17,538 nt of DNA. Source: Smittium culicis (Eukaryota; Kickxellomycota; Harpellomycetes; Harpellales; Legeriomycetaceae). Below the pieces are notes generated by a model that did not search any database, was not told the DNA's origin, and was given only the letters and a program-made list of their open reading frames with translations. Location of the stretch: positions 1-17,538 of the forward strand of contig LSSN01005725.1 of the NCBI GenBank assembly GCA_001970855.1, written 5' to 3'. Of this stretch, positions 1 to 9,200 are shown piece after piece (position 1 is the stretch's first letter; every line of letters starts with the position of its first letter). Made by a program: the position numbers and the translations under genes.

Positions 1-141
1 GAAGCTTCACCCCCCCCCCTCCCAATTTCTATTAAGGTTAGCTATAAATTTTTTAAATAAAATTATGTATATACCTTATCTCCCTTGAACGAATGTGCGC
101 AATGTAATGAACTAACCGATTTTAATATCAAATAGACCATA

Positions 142-156
142 AATAATAATAATAAT
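142..156. repeat. AAT trinucleotide repeat, 5 copies
   Basis: Five perfect AAT units in AT-rich intergenic DNA. It is a simple repeat with no visible function. Confidence 0.85.
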
Positions 157-380
157 TTTAACGTCTGCACAAATAATTTTTTTTTTTGGGTTACTTTTTG
201 AGTGGTCACATAAGATAAGCGGCGAATTCAAAGATTCGCTATAAAACTTTATGAGTTCAAGTTGCATACAAGTTTGCTCCTTTTTTTTTTACATCGAGTT
301 TCATCATCTAATACCAATTTTTTTTTTTTTTTTGGTTGTTCTGCTCGCAACAGACGATTTTGCAACTTTACACAAAAAAC

Positions 381-399
381 AATAATAATAATAATAATA
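381..399. repeat. AAT trinucleotide repeat, 6 copies
   Basis: Six perfect AAT units, a second short array of the same unit about 240 bp from the first. It lies outside any gene. Confidence 0.85.
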
Positions 400-721
400 T
401 CACTTTTACTAGCAAAGTTTTAACAAGTTTTTTCTTCAAAATCTCATACTTTATGAAATAAAAAATTTCATGGTTAGACAACTCCCTCTCCCCTATTTAT
501 TCAGGCTAAAAATATGGTGCTTGAAATTTCCAAAAAAAGAAAAAAAATTCAGTTTGCTAAACTAATGTCTCATAAAATTGGTGCTACAAACCACATTTTG
601 TCTGCAAAATTCTATTGTTTAAAGAAAAAAGAAAAATATCTTTACGTGCTTAATCATTTCCCAATTCGGCTACAGTTTGCCATATTTATGGATGACTTAA
701 TTTCATGATACAAATATTTTT

Positions 722-768
722 GTAGCCAAGTGAATATGGCTACTTGGGCTGGTTTTTTTTTTTTTTTT
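722..768 (+). terminator. Hairpin followed by T16 run (terminator-like)
   Basis: GTAGCCA (722-728) and TGGCTAC (737-743) form a perfect 7-bp stem with an 8-nt loop. After a 9-nt spacer comes an uninterrupted T run at 753-768. T runs end RNA polymerase III transcripts in eukaryotes, so this could close a small + strand RNA. I found no convincing A and B boxes upstream, and T runs are common in this flank. Confidence 0.2.
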
Positions 769-1172
769 GAGTGCAATAACCCACCCTCCCCACCGCCCTT
801 TTTCTTTACAATAAACTAGCTTTATTATATTATTAGAATGCATTAAAATTGTCAGAATTCAAACTTTCAACCTGGGAAAGAAAATAAAAAGCTAAATGTT
901 ATAAAATCTTGAAATAAAAAATATTTTCATCTGGTTACAAGCACAAATGGTAATCAAAAAAATTAAGCGATATGAAACAAATTTAAACAGATTTAAAAAA
1001 AAAAAAAGATATGGCATGAGATAAAAACAATGTCTTTTTAATTATGATATATATTTTGAATTTATAAAAAGGTAGAAAAAATGCTATGAGCATGAGAAAA
1101 AGAAAAAAAAAAATGGAGGGGGGGAAAAAATAGAATATTTATGATTGCTTTTTTTCTAGTTTTTTTTTTTTT

Positions 1173-4100
1173 TTAAACTTGTGAATCAGAAATATCAGGT
1201 GAGTATGAAGATGTGATGCTGAACTTATTTCCGGATTTATTGTATTTGGAGTAAGGTGCAGGCTTTTTTGAGGAGAAGAAACTGATGATAATCGAGCGTT
1301 TTTTGAAGCATTCATTGATGATAAGAACTGAGCTTGTGATCATGACTAGGAATAGGAGGTCGAAGAGAGAAAGAGCTTCTGTTTGGAAGATGGATTGCAA
1401 GAATGGCAAGTAAATGACACCGAGTTGACCGAGAAGCGATGCGCCGATGGCGAAGTTAAGAGCTGTGTTTGAGAAGAGACCGAGTTCAAAGATAGATCTG
1501 CTTTCAGAGCGGCAAGAAAGAGCGTTGAATAAATCGAAAAGAACAAAAGTAGTAAAAGTCATTGTTGTATCGCGGGCAGTGACAACTCCGTCTTTCATTT
1601 CATTGACGTAAATGAACATTGTTCCAGACAAAATGATTAAAGCTGATAATAAGATCTTTCGAATAACTTTTCTGTTTAAGATGGGTGCGTTTCTAGGACG
1701 AGGAGGGAGTGACATGTTTGCAGCATCTGGAGGTTCAACGCCAAGAGATTGGGCTGGTGGTCCATCCATAAGAATATTGATCCACAAAATCTGCATAGCA
1801 TTTAAAGGATTTGGTAAACCAAAAGCGGTGGATACGGCAATCAGGGATAATGCAGCAACACTTGTTGAAAGTTGGAAGGTGAGGAAGTTTTGAATATTTG
1901 CAAAGATAGATTTTCCTTCATCGATGGCAGCAAGAACAGTGGAAAGGTCATCATTTACCAAGATCAAGTCAGAAGCTTCTTTAGCAACCTCAGTTCCGCC
2001 TTGACCCATGGAGATTCCGATATCAGCAAGGCGAAGGGCAGGAGCATCGTTAACTAAAAAATAAAATATAAAAAAGATTTTTAGTGATGGATTTTAAAGA
2101 TAAGCTTATGAAATTGATTAAATTTATGTCTAAAAGCATATATTAAGTGTGTGTATTATTTAAATTGTACCTCCGTCACCCATCATAGCTACTACATCAC
2201 CATTAGATTGGAGAGCTTTGACGATTTTGACCTTGTGTCTTGGAGCCGAACGAGCAAATACGGAAATACCATTAATTCTTTGAGCCAACTCAGCATCAGA
2301 AATGATATCGAGTTGCTTACCAGTCATGCAGCAGAAAGATCCAGAAGCAGAAGGAATACCGACAGAAGATGCGATAGCCAAAGCAGTGTCCTCTATTTGA
2401 AAAAGGTCGGTAATGAAAATAAAAATAAGTTATGGTTTGTCTTGAACAATATTTTAATTGGAACAGGGAGTATCTTTTTTTTTTTTTTTGCTTATATATT
2501 AAACATGACCATGACAAAAAAAAAAATTTTTTTACGGCTTTAGCATTAATTTTTAGGGATTGGAACAGTAAAAAGAGAAAGTGAGATAAGGAAAAAAGAA
2601 AAAAAATCTTACCAGAATCACCAGTGATCATTACGACACGTAATCCAGCACGAAGCAGACTAGCAATGGTATTTTCAACGCCTTGTCTTGGTGGATCTTT
2701 CATAACTTGGAATCCAATGAAAGATAAGTCGTTTTCAGAAGCGCCTAAAGAGGTAGCGACAACTCTAAGACCGCGGTTAGACAAATGTTCAGCATGTGTC
2801 AATACTTCGTTTTTAAGCGAAGGGGTAAGAGGTTTTATTTGGCCAACGTGGGAGTAATAAGTGGAGCAGTTTTCAATGATACTTTCCAAAGCACCTTTGA
2901 CGTAAGTGATGGTTTGATCGTTAGTATTAGAATTTTTGTTTTTTGCATTAATGGATTGAGAGAATTCTTGTTCAACGAAAGCTGGATATACGGTTGACAT
3001 GCGCTTAGCTTCAGAGTTGAATGGGACTTCGGATATTCTATTATATCTATCTCGCTCGTCAACACCTCGAATTTTGAGGGCAACGTTAAGCATGGCAATA
3101 TCAGTAGATTGACCAATGAGCTCGTTTTTATCATTAACTTTAGCGTTATTGCACAAATTTCCAGATTTTAAGAGTTGGTTGTATGACCATGAAGAGGAGG
3201 CTTGGTGGATTTTATCATCAGTAATATTAATTAGGCCTTCAGTTATTGTGTATAAATATTGGACTTCCATTTTGTTTAAGGTTAGGGTACCAGTTTTGTC
3301 TACACAAATAACGCTAGTCGATCCCAAAGTTTCAACAGATGGCAGCTTTTTGCATATAGCTTTACGTTTTGCCATTTTGAATACGCCAACGGCAAGAGTA
3401 ACGGTGACAACAATCGAGAGACCTTCAGGTATAGCTGCGACAGCTAAACTAACTAAATACAGCACGATAAATAAAACAATGGTGATATTTTAATAAAGAT
3501 GGAATATAAAAAGAAAGGGGGATTAAATGAAAGAAGAAAGTTGATGTAGTATTGGAGTGAATGAGGTAAGCAAAATTATTTTGGGAGGGAGAGGATGGGT
3601 AGAAGAACTTACCGCTGATAGTAAACATGTTCATCCAGCCGAGACCTTGAATGAGACCAATAAGCATGATGACGGCGATAACACCAAAAGACATGATAGA
3701 TAGTTGGGCACCAAGGGCATCCATACTTGTTTGTAGAGGGGTTCGTGGTTCTTCAATTTCCTGGAGCATAGAGTGGATTCTACCGAATTCAGTTTTACTT
3801 CCAGTGAAGCAAACGACGCCCTTACCATTACCGTTACGAATGAGGGTTCCCATGAAAGCGATATTTTGCTGTTCGTTGAAAGATTTTTCGGTTTGGGAGA
3901 AGTTGGATTGGTAAGACTGGTTGTTTATTTGGTTAGACATTTCGGAAGTTTTGAAGCGGGATTCACTTTCACCAGTCAGGTTACTTTCGTCGATTTCTAG
4001 ATGAATAGCTTCGATGAGACGTAAGTCAGCAGGAATTCTATCACCAGTCATGAAAGTAACGATATCACCAGGGACCAGGTTGTTGACGTTGATTACAGTT

Positions 4101-4492
4101 TGGACGTTATCGCGGATAACGTTGCAGAAATGTGGAACTAGAGCGCTAAGGGCTTTTAGGGTTTGTTCAGAGCGGTATTCTTGAACAAAACCGACGGTAC
4201 TTACGATTAGGATAGCTAGAGCGATACTAAAAGCGTCGTCGTAATTACCAACAAGAACACTGATAACAGAACTACCAAGAAGAAGTAGAACCATTGGGTT
4301 CATGAAGACACCTTTAAAGAATTTAACGAAGAGAGATTCCTCTTCTTTAGATTCAAGAACATTAAATCCATAAATCGAGGAGCGTTGTCTAGCATCTGAG
4401 CTTTGCAGACCTGAGTTGGGATCAACCTTAAAATAGTTGAGGATATCCTCGATACTGTACCTGGCACAGTCAGAAGTTGTTTCTAGTCTCAT
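1173..4492 (-). CDS. PMR1: PMR1/SPCA-type P-type Ca2+/Mn2+-transporting ATPase, four exons
   Basis: This gene encodes an ATP-driven pump of the secretory-pathway Ca2+-ATPase family, which moves Ca2+ and Mn2+ from cytosol into the Golgi. Exons are 4492-3613, 3452-2613, 2392-2171 and 2053-1173. Their lengths sum to 2823 nt, an exact frame of 940 aa, close to yeast Pmr1 (about 950). Visible in order: a short N-terminal domain; M1-M2 (about 67-103); actuator-loop TGES (173-176); M3 (264-283); M4 with PEGL (302-305, E303 a Ca2+ ligand); phosphorylation motif DKTGT (D345); nucleotide-site KGALE (479-483); TGD (570-572); GDGVNDAP (645-652); M5-M10 (704-893). M6 carries N740 and D744 followed by [11 protein letters not shown]. 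The glutamine of that run (Q749) corresponds to the Mn2+-selectivity glutamine of yeast Pmr1, which separates SPCA from SERCA and PMCA. The tail is 47 residues, rich in Ser and Lys. The start is the first ATG after an in-frame TAA 15 nt upstream, with A at -3. Oddity: PEGLS replaces the usual PEGLP. Confidence 0.96.
2054..2170 (-). other. PMR1 intron 3 (117 bp)
   Basis: The minus-strand donor is G|GTACAA, weaker than the other two, and the acceptor TTTTTTAG|TT. Splicing rebuilds the hinge motif GDG-VNDAP exactly. It is phase 1, with G+TT making Val648. A CACTAAA stretch about 35 nt before the acceptor is a possible branch point. Confidence 0.93.
2393..2612 (-). other. PMR1 intron 2 (220 bp)
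   Basis: The minus-strand donor is G|GTAAGA and the acceptor CAAATAG|AG. Splicing gives ...[15 protein letters not shown], the expected SPCA sequence after the conserved TGD of the P domain. It is phase 1, with G+AG making Glu574. The intron contains long T runs and unspliced reading quickly meets stop codons. Confidence 0.92.
3453..3612 (-). other. PMR1 intron 1 (160 bp)
   Basis: The minus-strand donor is G|GTAAGT and the acceptor TATTTAG|TT. Removing it joins ...MFTIS to [11 protein letters not shown] and restores the unbroken M4 sequence of SPCA pumps. The intron is phase 1: the exon leaves one G, and the next exon supplies TT to make Val294. An alternative acceptor 4 nt further into the exon (TTAG) would put a stop in frame, so the position is well fixed. 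Confidence 0.93.
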
Positions 4493-4853
4493 TTTTCTAT
4501 ATATTTATGAAATGAAACGAGTTGAGGGTGGGGGGTATAATTTAATAGTAGTAAAGTTTATTTTATAACTAATAATAAAAGAAATTATTATAGGAAGAGT
4601 ATGTGAAAGGGGATTATTTAGAGGATTTAAATATTCTCTAAGTTTGACTTTTAAAAGTGTAAGTTTAGGTCTAATAATAATTTCAATAAAAATGAATATT
4701 TCGTTTACTAGAAACAATGAATACCTTATAGTATCGATGGGTTTAGATACCTTAGAAGCTAGAATATTAGGGAGTTGAAATGACCGGTAGTGATATTTAT
4801 GTGCAGCCTTCGGAATGAATTTGCGAAAAAAAAGTTAGTTATGAATCGAGTTC

Positions 4854-4861
4854 TATAAATA
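4854..4861 (+). promoter_or_regulatory. Candidate TATA box on the + strand
   Basis: TATAAATA matches the TATA consensus exactly, in a stretch less AT-extreme than its surroundings. It would drive transcription away from PMR1 and lies about 180 bp before the ATG of the speculative small spliced gene at 5038. In DNA this AT-rich a chance match is likely. Confidence 0.3.
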
Positions 4862-5037
4862 GATGTGTATGGAAACGCGAAGAGTTGGTAGAGTTATGAA
4901 GGGTCTCGAAAGTGGTTGTGGGACAGGGAGAAAGGCAGCTATCAGTAAAAAGTAATAAAAAGGCGAAGAGGGTGTTGATATAGATATTGAAGTAACAAGT
5001 TTATGAAAAAATATAATCGCTTCAGTTTTGGGTAAAA

Positions 5038-5261
5038 ATGTCAGGACTTACTCTATTCAGCGTCGCTTTAGGATTTCTGTCTACGCTCTTTAGAGTCTAT
5101 TTCTATTTTTGCAGAGAGGCAACAAAAATTATGAGGGTATGAAAAATGTAATGAAAAAAAGTCTGAGGTTAAAAGAAGTATAAAAAAAGTACTTGTAAAC
5201 TTTGTCGCAGATTTTTAGTTTTTTTTTTCTGGCCTATAAGCTCAGCAGGCTAAACCCATAG
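5038..5261 (+). CDS. Possible small two-exon membrane protein (speculative)
   Basis: I do not recognise this protein and the gene is uncertain. Exon 1 (5038-5136) is 33 codons with mixed codon use, hydrophobic at residues 5-23, preceded by AAAATG context. It runs into GTATGA, a plausible donor just before an in-frame stop. A 74-bp intron to TTTGTCGCAG would add exon 2 (5211-5261), 16 codons and a TAG, for 49 aa in one frame. Supporting signs are a TATA box at 4854 and AATAAA at 5367. Against it: upstream ATGs (4863, 4869, 4896) open a 30-codon frame in the leader, exon 2 begins with a poly-T run, and no family match comes to mind. It could also be the first exon of something else, or chance. 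Confidence 0.15.
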
Positions 5262-6290
5262 ATTATCGCAAGGAACACTGATTGGGTCTTCGGCTTTTCC
5301 TATTGTGGTTTTTCTCATTTTTTTTATACAATTAAAGGTATTGTCTCGACTCAGCCCAAAATCCACAATAAACCGAACAGCTTCAATTACTAAGCATACC
5401 CTGCAAACCTTCGCTCTGCATCCCGCAAAATTACCATCCCCCCACCCCCAGCAAAATACCTGTGAAATCCCCATTAGCAGCAAACACCAAGTCCTATCAC
5501 CAGCCTTACCACGTATCATCGAACCCACGTTCTACCTTTTCCTATACAGAATGCGAGCCCGTAAAACACTTAATTATTCTGCTTTTGTAAGTAAAGTTTC
5601 ATGTCTCTATTCGATGCCATGTTCAGCTTGGCTATAATGCCGCTTGCTAGAGCATTCGTCTAAATTCCACTGGGCTACGCTCAGCTTCTTTCACCAACTT
5701 CCACGTATATTGTAGAGAATCGATTATATAAACCTATATTTTAGCTATTGTCGATACCAAACTTACGTTCAAATAGTTTTGTTATCGGCTGGCCTATTAG
5801 CTCTCTACACCTCAACCATAGGCTCGGCAAATTCAAAAGTGCTAGTATTATAGGCTCAGAAAATAAATATTATACAACTTCTCTTTTATTATTTATTACT
5901 TCTTCGCCCATACAGGACACCCACCTATACTTTTTAGCCAATAATCAATCGCTACATTTCTATTTATTGAGATTCTATTCGCCAGTTTTATAGGTCCACA
6001 CATATCCCTTGAATTAATAGCTACTTCGATTCGCCCTATTATTCTTAGTATTTACTCTGAGATTATCCAGACGTAGAAACAATGTTACTCGATTCACACA
6101 GCAGACAATTATCCCCACCTCCCACCTCCTCGCCCCTCTTTACCTCTATTCATCAACACATTCATCACACATCATCACTCAATGCTACTGAATGCCCCTT
6201 TATTTATGACTCGCAAACTATTTTTATCACCCCTATCATTTTACCACATGCCATCAGGCCAATGAGTATATGAATTTCGGGTTTTAATTA

Positions 6291-9200
6291 TCTAAACTAA
6301 AAGTATGAAGCAGTTCAAGAATTTATTACAAGTGTAGAATATGCGGTACAATTTTGAAGAATGTAAACTTTATTTACACCTCTTTACTTCTTTAGCTTCA
6401 TTATAGTTTTAAATTATGCACAAAAGAAAGTTTTAAATAATAAAAGAAAGCGACTCTAAATGTGAGCCTCCATCTATCTTTTCCAATAAATTGCAACTCC
6501 TGCTCATTATCACACTAGACGAAATTAAATCTAGTAATAAACTCTGAGCATCGAAATCATACGCTACATACTATGTTTTAATGGTTCTACCCAAAGATTA
6601 TAAGTTTAAATCAATATTCAACTCAACTCGATTTAATATTGTGTTTAAGCTTTAGAATAATTTCGTTCTCTATCTTTATCTTGACTACCATGTTCTAAAG
6701 ACATATAATTATTTGTATTTAATTGTATAATGAACTGATTCTCATCACGTCCAAAAGCAATGGCCTATCTATTTCCCTCTTCATAATTAACAATTTACCG
6801 TTAAAATAATGTTTGGAATACACTTTTTTCCAACTCCACCCCCCTCGACAAACACACACAATCGATGACATAGAGTTCCCACAATTAAAAAATATTAATT
6901 TAAATATTCAAAAATACAAATAAGTAGTTAAACTAATTATATAACTATGCATTTCAGCTCATTAAAAACTAATTTTTATTAATTTTTCACTTTACTCGTA
7001 TCTAAATGCCTAAATTTATTTATTCGTCATTTGAACCTCGTTCTCATTAGCCATAAAGTGGCTCAAATCATTTTTATATTGAACTAAACACATTTTATAC
7101 ATATAAATATATGATTTCTAATAAGTAAATAGTATACCTTTTTAAACGATATGAAATTTATTATCAATTTCTTTTAGATGTATAGAACGTGACATACTAT
7201 ACCTTGAGTGAAAATTAGTACAACATTAAAATACCCCTAAATCTTATATTTCTAAATGTTTAATTTTGTTGTTTTAAAAGTATATCAAGATTGTGTGCAA
7301 AATTTTAAAGTAACATAACCCCAGATATGTAGTCCAACATTCAAGTATGTCGATTTTATGATATTTTAATTTCCGTTAAATCATCTAAATTTTTTTTTTA
7401 TTCTTATTTTTATAATTTTATTACATTTTTTTGAACCTTACCCTAAAATGTATTATAAAAATTAAATTATTTTAGATTGATCTGTATGATCCCTATATCA
7501 AATTATATTATAGTTTATTTTTTTGTTTATAATTTATATAACATTTTGACCATGATTAAATATAAAATTTCTCTTTATCTCCATATGAGCTTAAATCATT
7601 AATTAATTAATCGAAAATTATTTATAATGATTTGCTGCTACATTTAAAACATATATTAATATAAAAATCACTGATATAAATATATTAAACTAAATTATAA
7701 TACTAATCTCTTTAAAAATAAATTGAAAATATAATTTAGCTTATTAGCTTTTTGAAAAAAAAAAATTTTAATATTATTATTTTACAAAGATATTTAAATA
7801 CTCAAAAATATATACACTCGATCATTCATTTATTTATAATTTTATATAACTTATTAAATTATAATCTAGTTAAGCTTACTCTATTTTTCAATTTTTCTAT
7901 TTTCTTAATTGAATAAAAGAATTTTATACTATATATAATTACATTTTTTAATATTTGTTATAGCTTTTTTTTATTTCACAATTCTGCCATGTTTTTTAAA
8001 CCTGCGATTTTAGACCCATTAAAAGAATTCCAAATACAATTTTAAATACGAAGCTTTATCGTTAAAATACTATTCTAAAATTCGACATCTTTATTTTTAA
8101 AAGTCTATAGTTAGATATTTCACCTCATCATTATGTTTAACTAATGCTTTGAGTTAATGCTCAAAAATTTTCATTCGTGGTCATCTAACTCTACATCTTT
8201 TTACTAGATTTACACTAATATTTTTATTTCACCCATATATTTTTTTTATTTTGACTTTTTATAAATAGTAATTTTCTCGGTAAAATAATATACACATAAA
8301 GTTTTATAATTGTAGATATTTTATTACTGATACTTATAATTATATGTTTTATATTACTTGGATTTTTTATCTTATACATACGTTATAAGTATGGTTTAGG
8401 TGACATGCTGTAAGCTAATCTGATATATATAATTATCGATTGCCATTTATCTTTTTTATTATTTTATATTTTTCTGAGTTATTTTTTTTTATTTTATATT
8501 ATATTATATTATATTATATTATATTATATTATATTATATTATATTATATTATATTATATTATATTATATTATATTATATTATATTATTTATTGCCCTGGA
8601 TTTAGATATTTTATTGTTTCTGAAACGAAATTAATTCAATTTATAAGCTTCCGTAATTTATACCGTCATTAAATAATAATTGATTATAATTAATAAATTG
8701 TTTAATAATTCAAAAAATTATACCCTATTCAATTCAACTCATTTGCAAAACTTTAGTAACAACAATATAAAAATAATTAAAATATAAAATAGACACGAAT
8801 ACATAGTTTTTGTTAAATTTTTATATTTGGAAAATTTAGTGATTTAATTTACAAATTAGAAAGCATATTTACACTATTCTCAGAATGATTTTAAGAAAAT
8901 TTTCCGCAGTGTAGCTTATTTTTTCACAGTTTACTTGAATTTTTTTAAAGTACTCGTTATCAAAAAAATGGTAAATATAGATTCCTAAAATTTTTTTGTT
9001 TAAAGTAATAAAATTGAAATATTCATTAAAAAAAGTTCATCGTAGAAATAGGATTAATATTTTTTTGTTTCAACACTAACTAATATTAATTATTAGCTAG
9101 TACAAATAAAACTGGAAATTTTCTATTTTGATACCTTCAATATTTTTTATTGAAAATAGCATTTTTTTAGATATAATCAAACTATTTTCTAGATAAATTT

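Larger units (their letters stand above)
1..1172. other. AT-rich region downstream of PMR1, no gene seen
   Basis: This stretch has no convincing coding sequence. The only open frame of note (514-708, + strand) is lysine- and phenylalanine-rich low-complexity sequence with no family resemblance. It contains a C10 run near the left edge, several T tracts of 9-17 nt, two AAT repeats, a small inverted repeat (GCGAAT/ATTCGC, 222-239) and a hairpin before a T16 run. A minus-strand AATAAA (+ strand TTTATT near 821-826) could be a PMR1 polyadenylation signal, but it lies about 350 nt past the stop. Confidence 0.6.
4493..6290. other. Intergenic region upstream of PMR1 with strand-biased composition
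   Basis: No established gene. From about 4720 to 5030 the + strand is rich in G and A; from about 5330 to 6280 it is rich in C and poor in G, with near G-free runs around 6110-6240. Open frames at 5305-5637 (+) and 5250-5528 (-) come from this bias: they overlap on opposite strands and neither resembles a protein family. The PMR1 promoter should lie at the left end, where the minus strand has a C-rich tract (4520-4538) close to the start. The TATA-like CATAAATATAT at 4510-4499 is too near the ATG to serve. Confidence 0.5.

Noticed and set aside
514..708. 64-codon + strand open frame
   Set aside because: Low-complexity Lys/Phe-rich sequence from A/T runs, no family resemblance and no supporting signals.
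1346..4000. Several open frames overlapping the PMR1 exons on the other strand or in other frames
   Set aside because: Shadows of the pump's codons; they break at exon borders and resemble no protein.
5250..5528. 92-codon minus-strand open frame
   Set aside because: Mirror effect of the same C-rich stretch. Cys/Trp/Gly-rich with no recognisable motif; possible but unsupported.
5305..5637. 110-codon + strand open frame upstream of PMR1
   Set aside because: It is open because the + strand is C-rich and poor in stops. Other frames are also partly open, residues look random, and it overlaps an opposite-strand open frame.
8440..8634. 64-codon + strand open frame with repeated Tyr-Tyr-Ile-Ile-Leu
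   Set aside because: Produced entirely by the ATATT microsatellite, whose 5-bp unit happens to contain no stop in this frame.
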